Positions 8,125 through 14,855 of a stretch of DNA of 30,657 nt are shown piece by piece. The notes beneath the pieces are model-generated. The model saw only the letters and a list, made by a program, of their open reading frames with translations. It searched no databases and was not told the DNA's origin. The DNA comes from CAVEFW01 sp964579575. GTDB lineage: Bacteria > Actinomycetota > Coriobacteriia > Coriobacteriales > Eggerthellaceae. The stretch's first letter is position 1; every line of letters starts with the position of its first letter. The DNA lies in contig CAZOGL010000018.1 in assembly GCA_964579575.1 (NCBI GenBank), positions 1-30,657 of the forward strand, in the 5' to 3' direction. The position numbers were made by a program, and so were the translations under genes.

Positions 8125-9549
8125 CTATTCCTGAGGGTTTATCCCAAGTCGCTTGAACTTGTTGTGGTCGGATACGGCGAACCCACCGTTGCTACCATGT
8201 CGAGCACCATAGCGAGGATCATCGGTGGCGTCCCATATCTCCTCGGCAACACCGCTCCATTCGTTCGCGAACTTTTTGCACTTCGCGCAAAGCTCCTCGG
8301 CACTCTCTTGGGCGGTCAAATCGGTGCAGGTCGCGCCCGAACGACCCACCATGGCCGGCAAACGTTCGGGATTTTCCAACATAGGACACGGCCGCAAGAG
8401 GTTGTTGTTGAAAGGTTGGCCCTTGTAGTACTCCATGAACAAGGGAGACTTCAACGCTTCAAGAAGGGTCGACTCGTGGATGTTGGCATTGGCGTAGTGG
8501 ACAAACACGCAGGGTTCCACATCACCACGCGCGTTGATATGGAGATAACGGCGACCTCCCGCTATGCAACCTCCAACGAACTCGCCATCGTTTTGGAAAT
8601 CGAGGACGAACAGGGGTTTCTTGCCGCGCATCTCCCAGACGGTGTCACGCAACCGAAGCCTTTGCTCCACCGTAGGCATGAGAGCAGGGTCCGCGTCTGA
8701 GCCGACTGGCATAAAGGTGAACACCCAGCAGAACAAGGCTCCTTGATCGATCATCCAATCGTAGTACTCCTCGCATGCGATACTTTCCGCGTTCTGGCTG
8801 GTATAGCAGGCAGAGATCCCGAAGGGAAGGCCATGGGCGCGCAGCAACGACATCGCATTGACGATGCTCTTGTACGTCCCCTCGCCGCGTCGGGCGTCGG
8901 TCGTGGCCTCGGACCCTTCCGCGCTGATGGCAGGCACAAAATTGCCCACGCGCGCTACCTCTCGGCAAAAGTCCTCGTCGATGAGGGTGGAATTAGTAAA
9001 GCAAAGGAACGCGCAGTCGGGGTGGGCCTCGCAAAGCCTAATCAGGTCCTTTTTGCGCACCAAGGGCTCGCCGCCAGTGTAGATGTAGACGTAGGTTCCC
9101 AGCTCCTTACCCTGTCGAATGATAGAGTCGATGTCGTCGTAGCTCAAATTGAGGCTGTGGCCGTAATCCGCCGCCCAACAACCCTTGCACTTAAGGTTGC
9201 AGGCACTCGTAGGGTCAAGCAGGATGGCCCAGGGGATATTGCACTGGTACTTTTCACGCATCTCCTCCTGCTTTGGCCATGCCAACATGTTTGCATCTAC
9301 GAGAAACGTGCGGAGAAAATGCTTCCTGAAATTCGGGTCAAAGTCCTTGGTTCGCAAAATCAGCTCATACCAGTTGTCGCGTTGGTCAATCGACTCGCGA
9401 ATGGCTTTACGTTGAGCGGGAAACAGGTTGCTTGGCGCGACCTTGTCGATAAGGTCCATGATTCGCGGGATATTCTTCTCTGGATCGGAAGAGAGACCAT
9501 CCACTATCTTGTACATCGCCGCTCGTTTGATTTGATCCGTAGCTTTCAT
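8125..9549 (-). CDS. Radical SAM protein with SPASM-like C-terminal cysteines
   Basis: A 474-residue radical SAM enzyme. The cluster-binding motif is CNLKCKGC, with Cys117, Cys121 and Cys124, followed by a YTGGEPL glycine-rich motif for SAM binding. The C-terminal third has further cysteines (GGC, PCVF, PCPM, CTDL, CAKC) that could ligate an auxiliary iron-sulfur cluster as in SPASM/Twitch proteins. The N-terminal 100 residues are a helical extension outside the barrel. The ATG at 9549 has GAGGAG upstream. The substrate is unknown: no peptide precursor gene was seen close by. It is divergent from a TetR gene that probably controls it. Confidence 0.85.
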   Translation of the reverse strand: MKATDQIKRAAMYKIVDGLSSDPEKNIPRIMDLIDKVAPSNLFPAQRKAIRESIDQRDNWYELILRTKDFDPNFRKHFLRTFLVDANMLAWPKQEEMREKYQCNIPWAILLDPTSACNLKCKGCWAADYGHSLNLSYDDIDSIIRQGKELGTYVYIYTGGEPLVRKKDLIRLCEAHPDCAFLCFTNSTLIDEDFCREVARVGNFVPAISAEGSEATTDARRGEGTYKSIVNAMSLLRAHGLPFGISACYTSQNAESIACEEYYDWMIDQGALFCWVFTFMPVGSDADPALMPTVEQRLRLRDTVWEMRGKKPLFVLDFQNDGEFVGGCIAGGRRYLHINARGDVEPCVFVHYANANIHESTLLEALKSPLFMEYYKGQPFNNNLLRPCPMLENPERLPAMVGRSGATCTDLTAQESAEELCAKCKKFANEWSGVAEEIWDATDDPRYGARHGSNGGFAVSDHNKFKRLGINPQE

Positions 9550-9571
9550 ACTTTGCTCCTCGCTGTTTTAT

Positions 9572-9598
9572 GTAACATTGTGGTATAAGTAACATTGT
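9572..9598. promoter_or_regulatory. Candidate TetR operator: two direct GTAACATTGT repeats
   Basis: The 10-mer GTAACATTGT occurs perfectly at 9572-9581 and 9589-9598, 17 bp apart, in the divergent spacer. It lies just downstream of the minus-strand -10 at 9605-9610, over the predicted transcription start of the radical SAM gene. A repressor bound there would block that promoter. The first copy overlaps a small palindrome, ATGTAACAT. Assignment to the TetR protein is inferred from position. Confidence 0.5.
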
Positions 9599-9604
9599 TT
9601 ATGT

Positions 9605-9610
9605 ATTATA
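9605..9610 (-). promoter_or_regulatory. -10 box of the radical SAM gene
   Basis: TATAAT on the minus strand, about 56 nt before the ATG at 9549. A TTGATG 15 bp upstream is a possible but closely spaced -35. The leader between it and the start holds the repeated 10-mer. Confidence 0.45.
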
Positions 9611-9688
9611 ACGAAAGGACGAGATCATCAATAGCCATATTATTCTTAATTGAGGCTAATGCAACACATTTGAGAGAAGTGGGAAAAA

Positions 9689-10345
9689 TTGAGCGAAGTA
9701 AGGCGAGAAGACCGCCGCACGCGACGAACAACCGCCGCCATCAAGCGCGCATTTTGGGAGATTGCCAACGAAAAAGGCTTTGAGCGGGTAACCGTTTCCG
9801 AGATCGCCGAGCGAGCTGATATCAACCGAAAGACTTTCTACCACCACTATGAGTCCCTTGAGGTCTTAGAGGACCAGCTTCTAAGCGAGAGAATCGAGGC
9901 GATGTCCGACTCGCTGCGAGAAGGTCTTGCGGCTCAGGGTGCACAGAGCGGGAACCTTGATGTCAACAACCTCTTCCAGGTTTTAAGCGTAGGCCTTTTG
10001 GAAGCGGCGAACGAAAACGGTATGTCGTTTGCCCATGTGGATATCAAACGAAGAGTGCAGCACATGGAGCCCTTGCTGAACCGCATTTTGACAGAGGAGT
10101 TTCCCGAATCGTTCGAAGGCGTTCCCGAGCAGCATCTTCGCTACATTGAGACATTTTTCTGTTCTGGAATCTTGGCGGCATTCCAACGTTGGGCTGAAGA
10201 CGACTCTGAGGTCAGTATGGAAGAGTTGGGCACGCTTTTGAGCGCATGCGTCGCCGGCGGGGCATCTTATCTGCGACAGCAAGTGGCGACTTCAGAGAGA
10301 GCTTCCGACGGGGCGTCTTATCTGCATCCGCAAGCGGCAATTTAA
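9689..10345 (+). CDS. TetR/AcrR-family transcriptional regulator
   Basis: A 218-residue regulator. The N-terminal 60 residues form a TetR DNA-binding domain: the helix-turn-helix includes VSEIAERADINRKTFYHHY, the classic TetR signature. The rest is a ligand/dimer domain whose effector cannot be predicted. The start is a TTG at 9689, the only start consistent with the domain; AGAAGTGGG lies upstream as a weak ribosome binding site. The C-terminus carries a 17-codon internal duplication (ASYLRQQVA then ASYLHPQAA), which looks like a recent extension. It is divergent from the radical SAM gene. Confidence 0.85.
   Translation: MSEVRREDRRTRRTTAAIKRAFWEIANEKGFERVTVSEIAERADINRKTFYHHYESLEVLEDQLLSERIEAMSDSLREGLAAQGAQSGNLDVNNLFQVLSVGLLEAANENGMSFAHVDIKRRVQHMEPLLNRILTEEFPESFEGVPEQHLRYIETFFCSGILAAFQRWAEDDSEVSMEELGTLLSACVAGGASYLRQQVATSERASDGASYLHPQAAI
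10259..10343 (+). repeat. 51-bp period duplication at the end of the TetR gene
   Basis: GGGGCATCTTATCTGC at 10259 recurs as GGGGCGTCTTATCTGC at 10310. The similarity continues for about 34 bp, up to the stop codon. The 51-bp period keeps the frame, so the protein tail is lengthened by 17 codons. Confidence 0.65.
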
Positions 10346-10381
10346 AAGAGAGTGGCCAGCTAAGGCAAACTGAAGTCGATT

Positions 10382-10541
10382 GAGGCTGAGGTCGGCCTAA
10401 GCTGGGATCGGCCTAGTCTGAGACCAGCTGAGGCTGAGGTCGATTGAGGCTGAGGTCGGTTGAGGCTGAGGTCGGCCGAGGTTGAGGTCGGCCGAGGTTG
10501 AGGTCGGCCTAGTCTGAGACCAGCTGAGGCTGAGGTCAGCC
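10382..10541. repeat. Array of ten 16-bp tandem repeat units
   Basis: Ten contiguous 16-bp units with consensus GAGGCTGAGGTCGGCC. Two units read TAGTCTGAGACCAGCT and one TAAGCTGGGATCGGCC. There is a higher-order order: the TAGTCTGAGACCAGCT plus GAGGCTGAGGTC pair appears at both positions 3-4 and 9-10. There are no unique spacers, so it is a minisatellite rather than a CRISPR. It fills the space between the TetR gene and the -10 box of the flavoprotein gene, so any -35 region of that promoter lies inside the last units. Confidence 0.85.
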
Positions 10542-10550
10542 TAGACAAGT

Positions 10551-10556
10551 TATACT
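10551..10556 (+). promoter_or_regulatory. -10 box placing transcription start at the ATG (leaderless mRNA)
   Basis: TATACT ends 7 bases before the ATG at 10564, so transcription would start at or next to the A of the start codon. No Shine-Dalgarno sequence is present before the ATG. Both points suggest a leaderless transcript, which is common in actinobacteria. Confidence 0.5.
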
Positions 10557-10563
10557 TTTAGAC

Positions 10564-11640
10564 ATGAAATGCGATGTTCTCATAATCGGTGCTGGTCTTG
10601 CAGGATCGACCTGCGGATTTTTGCTGGCCACAGCCAAGCAAAACGTGTTGGCGATCGATTGCGCCGACTTGGTTACGAAGGAAAAACTTTGCGGCGGCAT
10701 GCTGACCAGTCGCAGTCTTGATGCCATGGATCGTATCTTCGGCCTCGAGTCTCGCGCACTCTATCGCGAGACCTTCACAACCATGAAAGCCATCGATACG
10801 CGCGTCCGCCGCGGTAGCCAGATTGCCCAACTCGACGCGCACATGAGCATCGTGCGCCGCAAGGACCTGGACGACTACGCTTTGTGTCGCTTTCTCGATG
10901 CAGGTGGGATGGTTGCGGACCGATCCACGCTCTACGAAATCGACCCAGACGCGCACGTTGCCTACGTGCAGACACCAACGGGACCGCTTGATATCGAGTA
11001 TCGCATTCTCGTGGTCGCCGACGGTGCGAATTCTCCGACCCGCAAGCTTTTGAGCAGGCATGATGCGAACTTGAAGCCAAAGCCCGATATTGCGCTTGTC
11101 CCCTCAATTGAGGCCTTGGTCGAACCTACCGGTGGTGATGCCACAGGGTGGTACGTGCCTTCCATGGGCGGATATTGCTGGTATTTTCCCTGCGGAGAGC
11201 GGGCTAACATCGGCGCAGGCGGTACAAAAGCGAGTGCGAGCCAGCTTCGCAACGCGCTTGACGAATTCATGGGCATGATGGGAATCTCAGAGCGCGGCGA
11301 ACTCCGCGGAGCTTTCATTCCCAGCGGTGGCAGCTGTCTTGTGCAGAGCCGCGATGCTTTTTTTCTTGGAGACGCCGCAGGTCTTGCTTGCCCCGCTACA
11401 GGCGAAGGCATCTTTTATGCCCTCCAGTCGGCAGAAACCCTCGCTTCATGCCTTGTTAACGGCGTGAGTTACGAGCGTGCTATGACACCTCACCTGCGGA
11501 CCCTGCGTATGCAGTTCGCGCTTTCAAAGCCGCTCCTCAACGACAACGTAACCCGTGTCGGCCTTCTTATAGCCGAGGCACTCCGCATTGACCCTGCCCG
11601 CATTCCTCGTGCTGCTCTCAAGTTTGCCGCAAGCTATTAG
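10564..11640 (+). CDS. FAD-dependent oxidoreductase, geranylgeranyl reductase family
   Basis: A 358-residue flavoprotein. The Rossmann motif GAGLAG at residues 9-14 binds the FAD ADP moiety. Cys43-Gly-Gly matches the CGG element of geranylgeranyl reductase-like enzymes. GDAAG near residue 270, followed by PxTGEGI, contacts the flavin and phosphate. Family members saturate isoprenoid double bonds in archaeal lipids, chlorophyll and menaquinone, or act in other redox steps; a role in quinone or polyprenol reduction is plausible but not shown. The ATG at 10564 is the first possible start in the frame. The transcript appears leaderless. No obvious functional partner is adjacent. Confidence 0.8.
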   Translation: MKCDVLIIGAGLAGSTCGFLLATAKQNVLAIDCADLVTKEKLCGGMLTSRSLDAMDRIFGLESRALYRETFTTMKAIDTRVRRGSQIAQLDAHMSIVRRKDLDDYALCRFLDAGGMVADRSTLYEIDPDAHVAYVQTPTGPLDIEYRILVVADGANSPTRKLLSRHDANLKPKPDIALVPSIEALVEPTGGDATGWYVPSMGGYCWYFPCGERANIGAGGTKASASQLRNALDEFMGMMGISERGELRGAFIPSGGSCLVQSRDAFFLGDAAGLACPATGEGIFYALQSAETLASCLVNGVSYERAMTPHLRTLRMQFALSKPLLNDNVTRVGLLIAEALRIDPARIPRAALKFAASY

Positions 11641-11680
11641 CGGAGACGAGCAGGTGCGAGCGCGGGCGGCAGGTGATGGT

Positions 11681-11735
11681 GGCTGGATGTCGGTCGGGCC
11701 TCGCTAAGCGACCGCGCCTTGCCAACCGGCCGGGT
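11681..11735. repeat. 55-bp sequence repeated on the other side of the scaffold gap (left copy)
   Basis: These 55 bases up to the first N are identical to the 55 bases after the gap (11836-11890). An exact 55-bp identity at two contig ends is what a de Bruijn assembler with k=55 leaves, so this may be one copy rather than two. The unit contains the small palindrome TCGCTAAGCGA. Confidence 0.85.
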
Positions 11736-11835
11736 NNNNNNNNNNNNNNNNNNNNNNNNNNNNNNNNNNNNNNNNNNNNNNNNNNNNNNNNNNNNNNNNN
11801 NNNNNNNNNNNNNNNNNNNNNNNNNNNNNNNNNNN
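11736..11835. other. Scaffold gap of 100 N
   Basis: Exactly 100 undetermined bases, a conventional gap length, between convergent genes. The identical 55-bp flanks suggest the contigs may actually overlap. Confidence 0.98.
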
Positions 11836-11890
11836 GGCTGGATGTCGGTCGGGCCTCGCTAAGCGACCGCGCCTTGCCAACCGGCCGGGT
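11836..11890. repeat. 55-bp repeat, right copy
   Basis: Identical to 11681-11735. It ends 5 bases before the stop codon of the CPBP gene on the minus strand. Confidence 0.85.
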
Positions 11891-11894
11891 CTCG

Positions 11895-12896
11895 CTAGCT
11901 AATTGCGTCTTGATTACCCGTTGGCGTTGCCTGCTCGAGTTGCTCAACTTCGGGGTCAACGGCTGGTTGATTGTCAGAGATCACATAGCCATTGCGCTTG
12001 CAAAGATAATAGGCAAACACAACCGTGATCAGAGAGTACACGACCTCGCACGCAAAGGCCCAAGCGGTAACCGTAGTTGTCGCGGTGATTTCCAGGAACA
12101 AAACCGAGAGCAACATGGACACAACGTTGTTCGCGGCGTGCAGGCAACCTGACGCCTCGATGCCACCCGTCTTGACCGTGAGCCAACCCCAAAAGAGACC
12201 GTTGATGGCGATGCCGACGTTACCAAGCAATTCGTAGCCATGTGCGCCGCCAAAGAGAAGCGCCTGAAGGATGCAGGAGATGGCGACCGCAGGAATCCAC
12301 GAACCGAACATCTGGAAAATAAGCCCGCGGAAAGCGTACTCTTCTGCAATGCACTGGAACGGCACAAAAACAAGGACCGCAATCAGCGCCGCCGGGGCAA
12401 AGCGAATATTTGAAAGCACATCGGTATCACCGCTCATCAGAATTCCAACTGCCTCAACCACGACGACGAGGACCGCGGTGAGCACAAAGATGGGAAGCGC
12501 GATCTTCTTGATAAGATCCCAGCGCAAATGGCCTTCCACCGAGGACAACGTACCAAGGCCACCCATGCCTGTGATCTTCAGCGCGATGGCAGCAGCGGGA
12601 ATGAACGCCGCGATGGTGAGGCACATGAGGAAGATGGCGATAGGGTCGGTAAAGTCGACCTGGAGGTAAGCATTCCTTGCTATCACGACAACCATCGGGT
12701 TAGTGGCGATGTTGTCATAAACGCTTTGGATGATCTCGACGATGCCTTCGAAAATAAAAGCAAACACGCCAAACAAAAGAAGAGCAAGAAGGGGCTTGAA
12801 CCATTTGTACTTCGGCATATTCCTCATCATCGATGGATATGCTTTCGGCAAGCTCAGGGGCTTCACCTTCTCGTCGGGAGTCGCGAATCGAGTCAT
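11895..12896 (-). CDS. CPBP-family intramembrane glutamic endopeptidase
   Basis: A 333-residue protein with about eight hydrophobic segments. The CPBP (Abi/CAAX protease) motifs are complete: EEYAFRG with Glu185-Glu186, FGGAHG with His219, and CLHAANN with His253 and Asn257. In characterised members the first Glu and the histidines form the active site inside the membrane. Bacterial members act in prenyl-type processing, bacteriocin immunity or surface-protein traffic; which applies here is unknown. The ATG at 12896 has AAGGAC upstream. It lies 111 bp from the upstream transporter gene on the same strand. Confidence 0.87.
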   Translation of the reverse strand: MTRFATPDEKVKPLSLPKAYPSMMRNMPKYKWFKPLLALLLFGVFAFIFEGIVEIIQSVYDNIATNPMVVVIARNAYLQVDFTDPIAIFLMCLTIAAFIPAAAIALKITGMGGLGTLSSVEGHLRWDLIKKIALPIFVLTAVLVVVVEAVGILMSGDTDVLSNIRFAPAALIAVLVFVPFQCIAEEYAFRGLIFQMFGSWIPAVAISCILQALLFGGAHGYELLGNVGIAINGLFWGWLTVKTGGIEASGCLHAANNVVSMLLSVLFLEITATTTVTAWAFACEVVYSLITVVFAYYLCKRNGYVISDNQPAVDPEVEQLEQATPTGNQDAIS

Positions 12897-13007
12897 AGTT
12901 CGTCCTTTTTAGATAATCGTGCGGTTTATGAAATGCGCCTATGCATGATAGTCCAGTTGAACCTGCAAAAAAAGTGGCACTTTCTCACCGCAAAGAAATC
13001 TGCGAAC

Positions 13008-14432
13008 TTAAGCGATCTCCAAATCGTCGCGATCGCGCAAGGAGTAGGCCTTGCCCCAGGGCGTGAGCGTGAGGACCCAATAAACCAAGCCACCGACAAA
13101 CAGTGTCAAACCCGATCCCGTGGTCACATAGAACAAAGGGCTGTTGACGACACCAGTCATGGGGTTGTAGACCATGAGACCCGCAACAAGACCGGCAACG
13201 ACTGCGATGGCGCCGATGACGTTCACGCCACCCTTGTACTTATAGGCGTCGTGCCCATCAAGGAAATAGGCGGACTTCAGCGACAGCCTACGTTTACGCA
13301 AAATGAAGCAATCGACAAGGATGATGCCGTTGATGGGGCCTTGAATGTATGCGGCGATGCTGATGAACGCACCAAAATGCTCGGAAACGCCGCCCCAAAT
13401 GGTCAAGCCGCTGATGAGAACAGCCATGATGATGACAAGCGCCTTGTAGCTCCACTTCGGGAAGGCAGACTTGATAACCATGTCGTTGACATACAAGCCG
13501 TTGCCCATGGTGCCGACGTTCGCAAAGGCAACCAAGATCAAGGCCAACAGCGCAAGATAGGGACCGCCGAGCGTGGCAAGCATGACGGTGGGATCGGAGA
13601 TGTACTCACCGACGGTCGCGAACATGACAAGGGACATGATGCCACCGATAAGGACGAAGAACGGGGCGACGATGCCGTAAGCCGCGCTCGTGGACCAGTA
13701 GGCGCTGCGCTCGCTGCGGCAAAGACGCGGCAGGACGTATGCCTGGGTCGACCAACTGAACGCAAAGGCCACCATGCCCTCATTGGATAGAGCAAACGCC
13801 TCGACAGGGCTCGCATAGGCAGACAAATCGGGTTGAATCGCCATGAGGTCAGTGGTGGTTGCACCGAAGCAGATGAAAACGACGATGACACCAACGACCA
13901 AAAGGGAAATCACCATGATGCGCGAGGACCACTTGATGACCTCCGGGCCGCCCAAGGCTATGAATACGCCCAACAGGACACATATGACACCAAGGAAGGG
14001 CACGATGACCTCGGGAATCACGATGCCGAACCCGCCGAACAATTGGACAAGCGAATCGCGGAACAAGTCAGCCGCCACCGCATACCAACCAAAGTTCATG
14101 ACCGGGCAGATGAAACCCAGCGCCGCGACGCCGTTTTTACCGAGCGCTGAGCGCAACCAAATCCAAAGGTCGATACCATAACGGGTGGAAAACCAAATCG
14201 GAAGCATCTCCAACAGGATGAAGAAAATGGAGATGCCGAAGATGCTGATGAGCATCTGGGGGAAGTTAACAAGCCCTGCAGAGTAGGCGCCCTGGGAATA
14301 ACACCAGGTGGCAATGGCAAAACCGGAGGTGACCAGGAAACAATCGCTACCGGAGTACCTACGGTCCTCCTTGAAAAGCGGCACGATGCCGAAAATCGTC
14401 TCGTTCTTGATGAAGTCGTCGTGTTTGCCCAT
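13008..14432 (-). CDS. NCS1-family transporter (purine/cytosine permease type)
   Basis: A 474-residue transporter with about twelve membrane segments. The order and sequence, including RYGIDLWIWLRSALGKNG after the second segment and NFGWYAV, fit the NCS1 nucleobase:cation symporter family (PF02133), which imports cytosine, purines, hydantoins or related compounds with H+ or Na+. The substrate cannot be fixed from sequence. The start is an ATG that overlaps the stop of the small upstream gene as TAATG, with GGAGG six bases before, so translation is coupled to that gene. Confidence 0.85.
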   Translation of the reverse strand: MGKHDDFIKNETIFGIVPLFKEDRRYSGSDCFLVTSGFAIATWCYSQGAYSAGLVNFPQMLISIFGISIFFILLEMLPIWFSTRYGIDLWIWLRSALGKNGVAALGFICPVMNFGWYAVAADLFRDSLVQLFGGFGIVIPEVIVPFLGVICVLLGVFIALGGPEVIKWSSRIMVISLLVVGVIVVFICFGATTTDLMAIQPDLSAYASPVEAFALSNEGMVAFAFSWSTQAYVLPRLCRSERSAYWSTSAAYGIVAPFFVLIGGIMSLVMFATVGEYISDPTVMLATLGGPYLALLALILVAFANVGTMGNGLYVNDMVIKSAFPKWSYKALVIIMAVLISGLTIWGGVSEHFGAFISIAAYIQGPINGIILVDCFILRKRRLSLKSAYFLDGHDAYKYKGGVNVIGAIAVVAGLVAGLMVYNPMTGVVNSPLFYVTTGSGLTLFVGGLVYWVLTLTPWGKAYSLRDRDDLEIA

Positions 14433-14620
14433 TACATGCCTCCTGCGGTAAGTGTCGCAAACTCAACGACAACCAAGCTGATGGCAATGAGCACACCGGC
14501 AACGACAAAATCGATCTTCTTCATGCGGCTGGGGAACTCGTATCCCGGTTCTTCCATCGCGGCCAAACGCTTCGTCACCTCGGCGTTCAGCTCTTCCTCA
14601 AAGCTGAGTTCTTGCTCCAT
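14432..14620 (-). CDS. Small single-helix membrane protein coupled to the NCS1 transporter
   Basis: A 62-residue protein: an acidic cytoplasmic-looking N-terminus rich in Glu (EQELSFEEELNAEV), a basic stretch (SRMKK), then one hydrophobic helix near the C-terminus. The ATG at 14620 has GGGACC upstream; the longer frame lacks a binding site. Its stop shares a base with the NCS1 start. The one-nucleotide overlap and single helix suggest an accessory subunit of the transporter, similar in idea to the small subunits of some sodium:solute symporters. I do not recognise a named family. Confidence 0.7.
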   Translation of the reverse strand: MEQELSFEEELNAEVTKRLAAMEEPGYEFPSRMKKIDFVVAGVLIAISLVVVEFATLTAGGM

Positions 14621-14718
14621 CGGTCCCAAATCCCTTGTGTTCAAAAATCTTATAAAAAAGAGTGTTTTGAACACTAGCACATGAAACCCCCGTCTATCAA
14701 GGGAAATTCACAATATAA

Positions 14719-14822
14719 GTCGCAACACGTGCGATACGTCTTGGGACCGGCGGAGTCGCAGCATGCAACAATCTCTAGGACTGGCAGAGTCACAACACAC
14801 GGCAATCCCCAAGACCGGCGAG
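14719..14822. repeat. Three degenerate tandem repeats of 34-36 bp
   Basis: Units start at 14719, 14755 and 14789 with GTCGCAACA, GTCGCAGCA and GTCACAACA. Each ends in a GGGACCGGCGGA-like block (GGACTGGCAGA, AGACCGGCGAGA). They fill the 235-bp spacer between the small membrane gene and the LicC/LicA gene, followed by the palindrome GCGGCGCCGC. No gene is seen there. Confidence 0.6.
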
Positions 14823-14855
14823 ACCGCGGCGCCGCCGCACCGCGCACGACAAGCC

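Noticed and set aside
10382..10541. CRISPR-like array
   Set aside because: The 16-bp units are contiguous with no unique spacers, and no cas genes are near. It is a minisatellite.
12528..13790. 420-codon plus-strand open frame
   Set aside because: It lies antisense to the CPBP and NCS1 genes, has no signature domain and is very rich in Asp, His, Arg and Gly, as expected of a shadow frame.
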